DNA of 64,000 nucleotides from Lysinibacillus fusiformis. Lineage in GTDB: Bacteria; Bacillota; Bacilli; Bacillales_A; Planococcaceae. Below the pieces are notes generated by a model. The model searched no databases and had not been told where the DNA came from. It saw only the letters and a list, made by a program, of their open reading frames with translations. Within the stretch, counting starts at the first letter, position 1. Each line of letters begins with the position of its first letter. Location: the NCBI RefSeq assembly GCF_016925635.1, contig NZ_CP070490.1, positions 4,780,001-4,844,000 of the forward strand, given 5' to 3'. Positions 27,115-35,706 of the stretch are shown one piece after another. Position numbers and translations under genes: made by a program.

Positions 27115-27488
27115 TGAAGAAAACTACACTATCTAATTACTTTAGTAGGGATTCTATATCGCCCTTAACAATATTCAGTTTCTTTAACTAACCCCCGTTA
27201 AAGATTAAGGGGTACTATCTCCATAATTTTTTTCACCACATTCTAAATGTCACACTTATATCTCAAATTTCCTACATGTTCTCTTTAATTTTAAAACGTT
27301 GGGAACTAATAGAAGTTCCTATATACATTTCTCCTTGTGGAAGTATACGGCTTCGTTAGCTACAGAAGAACCAGTTCTATCCTCTATTTACCCTTAACCA
27401 CCCTTATTAAAAACTCAAAGTGATTTGGTAGTAACGTTTTATTTTTTATCATGATTGTCACGAACTTATAGCTAGCCTTGAAGCAAAA
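27115..27488. other. AT-rich intergenic region with no gene found
   Basis: No open frame with a ribosome site on either strand. A minor hairpin (GGAACT / AGTTCC near 27300-27320) is present. It may be remnant sequence. Confidence 0.5.
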
Positions 27489-27489
27489 A

Positions 27490-27523
27490 GAAACGCTGTG
27501 TCAGACTACTTACACAGCGTTTC
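27490..27523 (-). terminator. Terminator of the flavin/dioxygenase operon
   Basis: A perfect 12-bp stem GAAACGCTGTGT / ACACAGCGTTTC, followed by a TTTTTG run on the minus strand. Confidence 0.9.
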
Positions 27524-27535
27524 ATCTATTAATCT

Positions 27536-28102
27536 TTAAAAATCATATTCTGCATCTTTTTTGGCCCGAATTTCTGCAAAAGCATCTGTAACCATCACTG
27601 TATCCTCCGCTAACCGTTCTAAACGAAAAAGGACATCATCATTGACAATTTCTTTACGTAAAAAATCCTTTTCTTCTATAAATACATAGGTCGGAACGAT
27701 GTGCGCTTTCATATAAGCAAGGATCGGCTTTAGTTGCTGTTCCACCATTAAATAATGCTTGGATGTACCCGCTGTAACAATGAAACTGACGACTTTATCG
27801 CGGAAGGCATTGACAGGTAAAAGGTCAAAAATATTTTTTAATGTAGCTGGAATAGATGCTTGGAATGTTGGTGTCCCAATCACAATTGCATCTGCTTCCA
27901 TGATAGTTTCAGTGACATATTTTGTATCGCCCTCATAGTCAAAGTAATTACGACCATCACTAAATACTAGCTGATAGTCAGCAAGATCTAGTAATGTTAC
28001 TTCATGCTCTGGGTATTTTTCTTGTAACATCTCGACTATTTTTTGTGTAGCTGTTCTTGTTTTTGAGCCGACAATTGAACCCGCAAGTGCGACAATTTTC
28101 AT
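27536..28102 (-). CDS. NADPH-dependent FMN reductase
   Basis: A 188-aa flavodoxin-fold reductase of the SsuE/MsuE type. The phosphate-binding loop ALAGSIVGSKTRT is at the N-terminus and IGTPTFQASIPATLKN forms the flavin site. Its neighbour is a luciferase-like flavin monooxygenase; such reductases supply the reduced FMN those enzymes use. Last gene of the MarR-regulated operon, 13 bases after the monooxygenase. Confidence 0.87.
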   Translation of the reverse strand: MKIVALAGSIVGSKTRTATQKIVEMLQEKYPEHEVTLLDLADYQLVFSDGRNYFDYEGDTKYVTETIMEADAIVIGTPTFQASIPATLKNIFDLLPVNAFRDKVVSFIVTAGTSKHYLMVEQQLKPILAYMKAHIVPTYVFIEEKDFLRKEIVNDDVLFRLERLAEDTVMVTDAFAEIRAKKDAEYDF

Positions 28103-28115
28103 GATGCACCACTCC

Positions 28116-29174
28116 TTATTTTGCTGTGTGTTTTTTTATCGCTGGCATAATATCATTGCCAATGATTTCTATGTTTTTCATCACTTTTTCGAATGGTACG
28201 CCACCAAAATCGATTTGTGCCATAAAGCGTTGCATGCCATATAGTTCGTACTGATAAAGTAGTTTTTCAATAATTTGCTCTTTACTGCCCACCATTAAAG
28301 CATCACGTGTATCAGGCGCTTGTGCAAATTGTTGCTTTGGATAGCCCCCACCACGAATCGCTTGGAAACCACCGTTTAAATGTGGGTACATGCCTTGCAA
28401 TGCCTCTTTTGTTGTGTCTGCTACATAAAACAAGCTTGTTGTGGCAATAGGCAATTCATTTGGGTCAAAGCCTTTGCGCTCTGCCGCTTCTCGATAGGCA
28501 TCCACAGATGGTTTAAAGTTGATAGCAGGTCCACCTAATGTTGTAAGCATCATCGGAATGCCCATATAGCCTGCTTTAATGGCGCTGGCAGGTGGTCCAC
28601 CAACCGCACGCCATATTGGCAGCGAGCCGTTTTTTGGCTGCGGTAAAATTTGTGCATGATGGAGTGGGGCTCTGAATTGCCCTTCCCACGTCACAAGCTC
28701 CTCGTCATTGATTTTCATAAGAAGCTCTAATTTTTCCTCAAAGATTTCTTCATAATCTTGTAAATCAACACCTAGTAAGTGATAGGCACCTACACGTGAA
28801 CCACGTCCCGCTACAATTTCTGCACGACCATCTGATAATAAATCAATTGTGGCAAAATCCTCATATACTCGTACAGGGTCTGAAACACTTAATACGGTTG
28901 CTGAGCTAGACAATTTAATGGTAGAAGTGGCTTGGGCAATAGCACCTAACACGACCGTATGTGCCTGTGTTGTAAAATAAGACTGATGACTTTCACCTAT
29001 GCCGAATACATCAATTCCCGCTTGCTCTGCTAATTGACTTGCCTCAACTAGCTCTTTTAGTCGTTGTTGCGCAGAAATACGCTCGCCTGTTAAGGGATTA
29101 GGGATATGGTCACCTAAAGAGTACAGCCCAAATTCGAGCCCTTGTGTTTGATCTATATGATATTTTTCCATCAT
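28116..29174 (-). CDS. LLM-class flavin-dependent oxidoreductase
   Basis: A 352-aa bacterial luciferase-like TIM-barrel monooxygenase. Typical features are FGIGESHQSYF, IKLSSSATVLSVSDPVRVYEDFATIDLLSDGR and VAGRGSR. It uses reduced FMN and oxygen; substrate unknown. It lies between a ring-cleavage-type dioxygenase and an FMN reductase with 13-base gaps, which suggests joint breakdown of an electrophilic or aromatic compound. AGGAGAG ribosome site. Confidence 0.87.
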   Translation of the reverse strand: MMEKYHIDQTQGLEFGLYSLGDHIPNPLTGERISAQQRLKELVEASQLAEQAGIDVFGIGESHQSYFTTQAHTVVLGAIAQATSTIKLSSSATVLSVSDPVRVYEDFATIDLLSDGRAEIVAGRGSRVGAYHLLGVDLQDYEEIFEEKLELLMKINDEELVTWEGQFRAPLHHAQILPQPKNGSLPIWRAVGGPPASAIKAGYMGIPMMLTTLGGPAINFKPSVDAYREAAERKGFDPNELPIATTSLFYVADTTKEALQGMYPHLNGGFQAIRGGGYPKQQFAQAPDTRDALMVGSKEQIIEKLLYQYELYGMQRFMAQIDFGGVPFEKVMKNIEIIGNDIMPAIKKHTAK

Positions 29175-29187
29175 GTGTTATCTCTCC

Positions 29188-30129
29188 TTATTCTAGTGGT
29201 TCTAAAATGGCTTCAATTTCTGAACGTCTCTCTTCTAAAAATGGCGGGAGGTCTAGCTCTTTGCCAAGTTCTTCGACTGCTGAATCCACAGTAAATCCTG
29301 GGCCGTCTGTCGCCATTTCAAATAAAATACCGTTGCGATCTCTAAAATAAAGGCTTTGGAAATAATAACGATCAACAACACCTGTACTATCCAATCCTAG
29401 TTCCTTAATTTTGCTATCCCATTGCTGTAATTCCTCGACAGTTGCAACGCGTAACGCAAGATGGTGAATACTGCCTTTACCAGGTTTCTCGCTTGGCCCT
29501 TCTAATTCTTTGACAACAATCTCTCCAAGCACTTCCCCTTCTATCGATTGTAGGACCGTTTCTTTGTCCTTTTCTGCAACAACGGTATAGTGAAATAAAT
29601 CTTGTAATAAATTGACCGTTCTTAGTAAATAACGCACCGTGATTTCAACAGTTCCCATACCTAAAATACGGTGTTCCTTCGGTATATCATTTCCATCCCA
29701 TGGTTGCCATTGCGCAGGCGTTTCTTGTCCTTGATGGTTTAACAATACCATCCGTAAACCTTCATGATCTTCAAAAAATAAGGCATCTTTCCCTGCATAT
29801 GTCGTAATGTCACTATGTTTTACCTCCAGCTGTTGAAAACGTTCTTTCCAATAAAGTAAACTTTCGTAGCTAGGTACAAGTAAGCCAATGCGAGTAATAG
29901 CATTCGTCCCACGTACTGTACGTCCTGCAACAGGCATTTCAAAAAATGTTAATTCTGTACCCGCTGCTCCTGTTAAGTCTCCATAAAATAAGTGATACAT
30001 AGAAGGTGCGTCTTGATTCACCGTTTTTTTTACACGTCGTAACCCTAAAATAGTTGTGTAGAAATGATTATTCTGTTTACCATTTTTCGTTAGCATAGAG
30101 ATATGATGGTGTCCGCTTAATTTGTTCAT
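29188..30129 (-). CDS. Glyoxalase-fold ring-cleaving dioxygenase (MhqO-like)
   Basis: A 313-aa protein with two VOC repeats: KLSGHHHISMLTKN begins the first and GMGTVEITVRYL the second. Metal ligands are the His in HHHIS, the later His in IHHLALRV and a Glu near the C-terminus (ILFEMATDGPGF). It resembles B. subtilis MhqO, involved in handling quinones and catechol-like compounds. First gene of the three-gene operon, with a palindromic operator just upstream and the MarR gene beyond. Confidence 0.87.
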   Translation of the reverse strand: MNKLSGHHHISMLTKNGKQNNHFYTTILGLRRVKKTVNQDAPSMYHLFYGDLTGAAGTELTFFEMPVAGRTVRGTNAITRIGLLVPSYESLLYWKERFQQLEVKHSDITTYAGKDALFFEDHEGLRMVLLNHQGQETPAQWQPWDGNDIPKEHRILGMGTVEITVRYLLRTVNLLQDLFHYTVVAEKDKETVLQSIEGEVLGEIVVKELEGPSEKPGKGSIHHLALRVATVEELQQWDSKIKELGLDSTGVVDRYYFQSLYFRDRNGILFEMATDGPGFTVDSAVEELGKELDLPPFLEERRSEIEAILEPLE

Positions 30130-30153
30130 CCTAATTGTTCCTCCTCATCATTT

Positions 30154-30173
30154 TCACTTGACTAAGCAAGTGA
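30154..30173. promoter_or_regulatory. MarR operator upstream of the dioxygenase operon
   Basis: TCACTTG-N6-CAAGTGA. The same half-sites at the same spacing (TCACTT-N8-AAGTGA) recur in the marR promoter at 30652-30675, which points to a shared operator. Confidence 0.7.
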
Positions 30174-30187
30174 TTTCATAAAAAAAA

Positions 30188-30631
30188 TTACACGGGCGGC
30201 AATTTTTTTTCTCTGCTATGTTTTTCAAGCTTTGTCATCGCAATATATAAAGATTTTATTTCCTCAGCTGTTAATACTTCTTCAAAAAATGAGGACTGGA
30301 AGTGAAGTTGACTAGGTGTTGCTGCATCAATCATTTGCTCCCCTTTTGATGTCAATGAGATGGTTTTCGTCTTCCAATTTTGTTTACGCTCGATTAGCCC
30401 CTCTTTTTCCAGTCGTGCTAGCATGCGAGACATGCCACCTTGCGTTACAGTTACTTTTTCTGCTAATTGACACTGTGTAAGCGGGGCATATGTTTTGATT
30501 TGGATTAACACATCAAATTGAGCTGTCGTTAAATCAAAACGTTTTAAAAATTCATTCGATAACTGATTACTTTGCGTTGTAAAACGCATCATACGAATCC
30601 ACGTTAAGGTACCTAATGTATGATTTCTCAT
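30188..30631 (-). CDS. MarR-family repressor (MhqR-like)
   Basis: A 147-aa winged-helix regulator. [29 protein letters not shown] (residues about 57-85) is the DNA-reading region. MarR proteins of this type release DNA after binding or oxidation by quinone-like electrophiles. The ATG at 30631 has GAGAGG 8 bases upstream. It precedes the dioxygenase operon, and both carry the same palindromic operator, so it likely represses itself and the operon. Confidence 0.85.
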   Translation of the reverse strand: MRNHTLGTLTWIRMMRFTTQSNQLSNEFLKRFDLTTAQFDVLIQIKTYAPLTQCQLAEKVTVTQGGMSRMLARLEKEGLIERKQNWKTKTISLTSKGEQMIDAATPSQLHFQSSFFEEVLTAEEIKSLYIAMTKLEKHSREKKLPPV

Positions 30632-30651
30632 CACTTCATCCTCTCTTCAGC

Positions 30652-30684
30652 TATCACTTTACCACGCAAGTGATACTTCCGCAA
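30652..30684 (-). promoter_or_regulatory. marR promoter overlapped by an operator
   Basis: Minus-strand -35 TTGCGG (30679-30684) and -10 TAAAGT (30656-30661), 17 bases apart. The palindrome TATCACTT-N8-AAGTGATA (30652-30675) covers the spacer and -10, ideal for repression. A separate palindrome at 30691-30708 (ATCTCGAATTCAAGAT) resembles the B. subtilis MhqR box as I recall it. Confidence 0.65.
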
Positions 30685-30730
30685 GAGAATTATCTCGAAT
30701 TCAAGATATTTTATAACATAGGGAGACTCC

Positions 30731-31351
30731 CTATATAATGCCAGGTGTTGTCACAGGATATAAATTGCCTTTAAGAGCAAAAGAAATTCTCCCTGTTTCT
30801 TCGGATACAACCATTACCAGCGCATCACTAACCTCACTCAATCCCAGCGCTGCACGATGTCTTGTTCCTAATTTCTTTTCCCCTGTATAACGCTCTGACA
30901 ATGGCAGTACATTTGCTGCTGACTCAATTTGATTTTGATTGACAAGTACAGCACCATCATGAAGCGGATTACCAGGGAAGAAAATAGATTCTAATAAAGA
31001 ATGGGTTAAATCTGCCCCAATATGAATACCAGGCTGAATCAGATTCTCTAAAGTATCTTGACGTTGGATGACAATTAAACCACCATGTCTTCTTAAAGAC
31101 ATATTTTGTACACTATGTGATAGCTCTGGATACTTTTCAGTAAACGGGGAAAGATAACAATTTAAATAGAACGTTGCAGCTTTCATTTCAATTGTCATAA
31201 ACTTCTCTTTAATTTTCTCAAAATTACCGAGGAGACAATTTGCATCTGTATCCATTTCCTGCACACTCTGCTGTAAGGACAGGATCACTTGGAGAAGCTC
31301 ATCTTTTAATGTTTCTTTCATTGGTGAAAAATCACAATTTATTGGATCCAT
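30731..31351 (-). CDS. cdaS: Diadenylate cyclase, CdaS type
   Basis: A 206-aa enzyme that makes cyclic di-AMP from two ATP. The DAC domain shows the two key motifs PLHDGAVLV (DGA) and GTRHRAALGLSE (RHR). The N-terminal 70 or so residues are helical and match the autoinhibitory helices of the sporulation-specific CdaS rather than the membrane-bound CdaA or the DNA-scanning DisA. The length matches CdaS. The ATG at 31351 has GAGGTG 9 bases upstream. It supports a spore-forming host. Confidence 0.87.
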   Translation of the reverse strand: MDPINCDFSPMKETLKDELLQVILSLQQSVQEMDTDANCLLGNFEKIKEKFMTIEMKAATFYLNCYLSPFTEKYPELSHSVQNMSLRRHGGLIVIQRQDTLENLIQPGIHIGADLTHSLLESIFFPGNPLHDGAVLVNQNQIESAANVLPLSERYTGEKKLGTRHRAALGLSEVSDALVMVVSEETGRISFALKGNLYPVTTPGII

Positions 31352-31428
31352 ATGATACCACACCTCTTCATTTCATCACTGTTTACGCTAGTTTTTCTCT
31401 CTATATGTTTTTTATTCTCTTTTAAGCA

Positions 31429-31463
31429 AAACGACTTCCTACTATGTTGAATAGGAAGTCGTT
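31429..31463. repeat. 35-bp terminator-like hairpin, left copy
   Basis: Identical at 33 of 35 positions to the hairpin at 32032-32066 and in the same orientation. Together they bracket the 567-bp element like a long direct repeat. Stem CGACTTCCTA / TAGGAAGTCG. Confidence 0.85.
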
Positions 31464-31464
31464 A

Positions 31465-32031
31465 CATGTTGTTGCAAAAAGATGATGTCAACGGCAGAAA
31501 AAGCAACTTTGCAAGGTGAGAGGTTGATTTCCGTTCCGCCAGCGTCCTTTCCAGGGGGCGTCCGATGAGCCGCTTCACTCACTTCCGTTCGCTCCAGGGT
31601 CTCCTCTGTGACGCTAAATCCCCAAGGAGTGACGCTGGCTCCACTCCAATCAACCATTCTTCAAAAGTGTCTTTTCCTCATTTTTCATACTAGCGGTAGC
31701 GATCAAAATAGCCCATGATTTGTATGATTAGAAAAAGGATAGGCTTTTATTTTCAATGTAGAGAAGTGATGAATGACAACATCCCTCCATAAAATGAGTA
31801 GTGAAGACCTTCACTTTATTTGAAAACCTTTGCTAAAAAGATTACGTTTTCTGGGTTGGAGTGGAAGGCTACTTGACTCCCGTGGGATAGCGAGACAGGC
31901 AAAACTCTAAACGGAGCGGTAGCGGAGGAAGCGGCTCGGCGCTCGCCCAAAGGAAAGCAAGTAGCCTGCAACGGAAACCATTTTCACCTTTCACAAAAAT
32001 TCTATTGATGGTTTTGTTTTTCAACAATATG
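31465..32031. repeat. Dispersed intergenic element, copy 1 (567 bp)
   Basis: The ends are inverted repeats (CATGTTGTTGCAAAAA at 31465 against TTTTTCAACAATATG ending 32031). Inside are two homologous modules in opposite orientation. Module A is closed by GCCAGCGTC (31538-31546) with GACGCTGGC (31631-31639). Module B is closed by GGCTACTTG (31867-31875) with CAAGTAGCC (31958-31966). The closing helices differ in sequence but keep pairing, while flanking bases (GGAGTGGA, ACGGAAA, ACTCC) are shared. No plausible gene lies in it. A second copy is at 58784-59316. Confidence 0.88.
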
Positions 32032-32066
32032 AAACGACTTCCTATTACGTTGAATAGGAAGTCGTT
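32032..32066 (-). terminator. Terminator of the 76-aa membrane gene (right hairpin copy)
   Basis: A 10-bp stem CGACTTCCTA / TAGGAAGTCG, 7 bases past the gene at 32074. Nearly identical to the hairpin on the far side of the repeat element. Confidence 0.75.
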
Positions 32067-32073
32067 GATATTC

Positions 32074-32304
32074 TTACATATGCCCTGCCCGAATTTTTTT
32101 CACGATGCTGAAAGTCGTATAGGCAGCAGCGGGTGCTAATACGACAATAAAAATAATCCACACCGTTAAATTATTTGTCGCTTTTAATGTTTCATAATTT
32201 GTCATGACAAAAATAATTAGACCGAATAATAGTAAATAGCTCAGCACATTTGGAAAAATGACGATTAATCGCAATAATGCTGGCGGCATCTTTTGTTGAT
32301 TCAC
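32074..32304 (-). CDS. Small membrane protein, 76 aa
   Basis: Two clear membrane helices (residues about 15-33 and 45-66), short charged tails, no recognised family. Starts at GTG with a GGGGTG ribosome site. It sits upstream of the repeat element and has its own terminator. Function unknown. Confidence 0.65.
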   Translation of the reverse strand: MNQQKMPPALLRLIVIFPNVLSYLLLFGLIIFVMTNYETLKATNNLTVWIIFIVVLAPAAAYTTFSIVKKIRAGHM

Positions 32305-32369
32305 TTAAACCACACCCCTTTTTTCAATTATACGGGAATCTAGTGATTTATCGTACTATATTTTTCCTT

Positions 32370-34364
32370 TTATACTTTATATTTGCCTGCTGATAGTTGG
32401 AGGTTTTCCGCTGTTGTATTCAATTGATCGATAAATGCGGTCATGCTCTCCATATTTTCCGCTTGATGTTTAGCCTTTTGGGCAACGGCATCAACACTTT
32501 GCGATGTTTGCTTGGCAAGTAGCGAAACATCTTCCATAGTAGCTGTTACTTCCTCAGTACTTGCAGCAATTTCCTCGGTTGAGCTAGATACTAAATCTAC
32601 TTGTGTTGCTAACACCTGTACATCATTATGAATTCCTTCAAATGATTGTTGTGCTTCTTGTACGATCGCACGTCCTGCATGTAATACATCCGCTGTCGCT
32701 TGGATGGTCACTACAATATTGGCCGTTTCCTTTTGGACATTCATCACCACCTGTGTGATTCTATCCGCTGCACGCTTAGAATCTTCAGCTAATTTACGCA
32801 CTTCTTCTGCTACAACGGCAAAGCCTTTACCCGCTTCACCAGCACGTGCTGCTTCAATGGATGCATTTAATGCCAATAAATTCGTTTGATCAGAGATTCC
32901 CGTAATGACATTGGTAAATTCCCCAATCATGGTAGACAATTTTTCAAGTTCCTGTGTACCAATCACCGCAAAATTCGTTTTCTCATGAATAGTCACTAAT
33001 TGCTTTTGTAAGGACTGCATAATTTGTAATCCATTATCGGCATTTTCCTCAGTATTACGAGAAATACTAGAAATTTCTGCTATGGACTCCGAAATATATT
33101 GAATGCTGCGTGCCAATTCCTCCATTGAGTGCGCACTGTCTGCTGTATTATTCTGTTGTGCAAAGGAGGCCTGAGCTACCTGACTGGATTCTCCTTGGAT
33201 CATTGCGGCTGAATCTAGTGTTTCATGGGCGTTTTCTTGAATCGTGTAGGTAGCTTCTTTTATTTGATTGGCCCCTTGCTTTAATTCACACATGATTTGT
33301 TGGAAATTATCCATCATCCCATTAAATGATGTCACTAATTGGCCAATTTCATCCTTCGCATGGATCGGAATGCGCTTGGTTAAATCTGCTTCACCTTTGC
33401 TAATTTCCTCTAAGGAATTTCGCACGCTTAAAATACGAGATACTTGTTTGGAAATAGATAGGCCCGTAATGAAGAAAATCACACAGACAACGATCAATGA
33501 AGCCACAATTGTACCCACTAAAATTTGTGATAGGACGGCATTGGATACAATAATCGCTAAGTATGTACCGTTTGATAATGGCTTTATATATTGCGTGACA
33601 CGCGTGCCATCATAGCGCCCTGAAAATTCAGTCGACTTTTGTGCTGAAAATTGGGCTGGCTCAAAACCAATATCCGCTAAATCTTTTTCTGCTGTAGCGG
33701 CAATAGCTTGGCCTTTTTCATCTACAATAGCGGCGAATAATACAGTTGAGGATAAATAATTGTCCAATTGATCGATATAGGATGCGCTGCCAATACTTGC
33801 TTCTAAATCTAGTAGTTGCTGTCCATGACGAGCCACCTGTACAATTTGTGGTGTTGCTGGATTCCAGCTACCTACCCCGACAAATTTGAAAAATTGATCA
33901 TCGACATCGCGAATTTGTGCTTTTTGCACGACCTCTTTCGCTCTACCATCTAGGAGTTGCATATATTCAGCAGCTTGTCCGTTTGGATCAGCGCCAAAGT
34001 TGAAATCAACTGTTGGAGCTACTGATGTCACCGTTGTATTTCCTTTATCATCTGTACTCCAAATCTCATCGATGCCACCACGTTCAGCAATAGCCTTTAA
34101 ATCCTCATACGTAGCACCTTTATCAATTATGTAAGCAGCCATCACAGATTCGGCAATCATTTCCTTTTCCATGATTTCTTCCGCTTTTGCTCTAGATTGA
34201 ATCGCTCCTTCCATCCCCATGACAATGGAGTTGGCGATTGCTTCTCCATTGCTTTTTTCACTTTTATATGTAGCTTGATAAATATAAATAGAAAATGCCG
34301 CTATAATGAACACTACAATGCCCATAATCTCCAGAAGCATTTTCCATTTCATTGACTTTCTCAT
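32370..34364 (-). CDS. Methyl-accepting chemotaxis protein
   Basis: A 664-aa transmembrane chemoreceptor. TM1 at residues about 9-29; an extracellular sensor of about 250 residues (Cache-like, with WSTDDKGN and [13 protein letters not shown]); TM2 at about 281-301; HAMP at about 302-355; and a cytoplasmic signalling domain with the CheA/CheW-contact hairpin [20 protein letters not shown]. It would report an unknown small-molecule ligand to the flagellar switch. Monocistronic; no other chemotaxis gene nearby. Confidence 0.93.
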   Translation of the reverse strand: MRKSMKWKMLLEIMGIVVFIIAAFSIYIYQATYKSEKSNGEAIANSIVMGMEGAIQSRAKAEEIMEKEMIAESVMAAYIIDKGATYEDLKAIAERGGIDEIWSTDDKGNTTVTSVAPTVDFNFGADPNGQAAEYMQLLDGRAKEVVQKAQIRDVDDQFFKFVGVGSWNPATPQIVQVARHGQQLLDLEASIGSASYIDQLDNYLSSTVLFAAIVDEKGQAIAATAEKDLADIGFEPAQFSAQKSTEFSGRYDGTRVTQYIKPLSNGTYLAIIVSNAVLSQILVGTIVASLIVVCVIFFITGLSISKQVSRILSVRNSLEEISKGEADLTKRIPIHAKDEIGQLVTSFNGMMDNFQQIMCELKQGANQIKEATYTIQENAHETLDSAAMIQGESSQVAQASFAQQNNTADSAHSMEELARSIQYISESIAEISSISRNTEENADNGLQIMQSLQKQLVTIHEKTNFAVIGTQELEKLSTMIGEFTNVITGISDQTNLLALNASIEAARAGEAGKGFAVVAEEVRKLAEDSKRAADRITQVVMNVQKETANIVVTIQATADVLHAGRAIVQEAQQSFEGIHNDVQVLATQVDLVSSSTEEIAASTEEVTATMEDVSLLAKQTSQSVDAVAQKAKHQAENMESMTAFIDQLNTTAENLQLSAGKYKV

Positions 34365-34611
34365 GATGAGATCCCCCTAAAAATTACGATTATTTCCACT
34401 TCATCATACAATATCACTTCCATATATTTCATTAACTATTTATTAAATATAAAATAATAAGTTTTGAAGAAGTTTAAAGTGTCATTAATTTGTAAAAATT
34501 GCAAAATAAAATCTACAAGAGGAATAGTCTGTATATTTCAGACTAGTTAAAGAAAGAAATAAATCATATTTCTGAGGGTTAATTAGTAATATTTAAGTAC
34601 ATCTTTAGAAC
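34365..34611. other. AT-rich intergenic stretch, nothing recognised
   Basis: The region upstream of the chemoreceptor gene. It holds no open frame with a ribosome site. No clear sigma-D-type promoter was found. Confidence 0.4.
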
Positions 34612-34660
34612 TGCAAATAAAAAACATCCATTAGAAGAATCCTCCACTAATAGATGTTTT
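34612..34660 (-). terminator. Terminator after rnz
   Basis: Stem AAAACATC-x-ATTAG / CTAAT-x-GATGTTTT followed by T-rich sequence on the minus strand. Confidence 0.8.
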
Positions 34661-34676
34661 TTATCTAACAATTATA

Positions 34677-35609
34677 TCAAAATAATTTATTGTGTTGCCA
34701 CGTAAAGACTGCTTGATCAGATGTCAGGAGCGTATTCGGGAAAACATCCTGTGCTTCAGCCAAAAACTGAGGTAAGTCATATGGAAGAAAACGAGCACTT
34801 AAATGATTTAATAATAAATAGTGTGCACCTGCTTGCTGTGCGACTTTTGCTGCCTCTACATTTGTCGCATGACCATAGCTTGCTGCCAAATCCGTTGTTG
34901 TACCATCAAAAGTCGCTTCATGCACAATGATATCAGCACCCACGGATAGTTGGATGGCTTCTTCACAATATTTCGTATCGCCTAAAATCGACAGAGTAAA
35001 GCCCTTTTTGGCAGGTGCCACAACATCTTTTGCGTGTATCACATCGCCATTTTCAAGCACGATATCATGGCCATTTTTTAATTGCCCGAGCAAAGGTCCT
35101 TTTGGAACGCCAAGTGCCTGTGCTTTATCAATTAATAATTCGCCTGGTAAATCCTTTTGCTCAATTCGATAACCATAGCAAGGTACAACATGGCGCAATT
35201 CCTTAGCATGAATTGTAAAATGAGCATCTTCAAAAATAATCCCTTCCTGTACTTCTACAAAGTGTAAAGGATACGTTAAATGGGTTTTCGATAGCGCCAA
35301 TGTTTGTTCAATCCACTGCTGTAAACCAGGTGGCCCGAAGATCGTTAGCGTCTCATCCCCACCTTGAAAGGAACGCGAGCTTAAAAAGCCTGGCAGTCCA
35401 AAAATATGATCACCATGTAAATGTGTAATAAAAATTTTCGTAACCTTCCGCGGCTTTAATGATGTATGGAGGATTTGATGCTGTGTCGCCTCTCCACAGT
35501 CAAATAGCCACATTTCACTCACTTCATCTAATAGCTTTACCATCAGAGCACTTGTATTTCGTTCTTTTGAAGGCATGCCTGCGCCTGTCCCTAAAAAATG
35601 TAGCTGCAC
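34677..35609 (-). CDS. rnz: Ribonuclease Z
   Basis: A 310-aa metallo-beta-lactamase-fold endonuclease that trims tRNA 3' ends. The metal motif HLHGDH lies at residues 63-68, DCGEATQHQ precedes it, and the SRSFQGG exosite region and HEATF, GHATNVEA complete the family pattern. The GTG at 35609 (GAGGTGG site just upstream) gives the characteristic N-terminus QLHFLGTGAGMPSKERN; an upstream GTG at 35618 is less likely. Confidence 0.94.
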   Translation of the reverse strand: MQLHFLGTGAGMPSKERNTSALMVKLLDEVSEMWLFDCGEATQHQILHTSLKPRKVTKIFITHLHGDHIFGLPGFLSSRSFQGGDETLTIFGPPGLQQWIEQTLALSKTHLTYPLHFVEVQEGIIFEDAHFTIHAKELRHVVPCYGYRIEQKDLPGELLIDKAQALGVPKGPLLGQLKNGHDIVLENGDVIHAKDVVAPAKKGFTLSILGDTKYCEEAIQLSVGADIIVHEATFDGTTTDLAASYGHATNVEAAKVAQQAGAHYLLLNHLSARFLPYDLPQFLAEAQDVFPNTLLTSDQAVFTWQHNKLF

Positions 35610-35666
35610 ATATGCCACCTCACTTCTTGTTTATATCGTTTTATTGTACCTTATCCATTCCCATAA

Positions 35667-35702
35667 GAAAAACCTTTGGTGTACAGTTTCTCCAAAGGTT
35701 TC
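35667..35702 (-). terminator. Terminator of the leftward cobalamin operon
   Basis: Stem AACCTTTGG / CCAAAGGTT extended by GAAA/TTTC, 5 bases past the methyltransferase gene. Confidence 0.85.
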
Positions 35703-35706
35703 TTGA

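Noticed and set aside
31442-31657. A 71-codon frame inside the first dispersed element
   Set aside because: It spans the paired module A, has no ribosome site, and is not kept as a comparable frame in the second copy.
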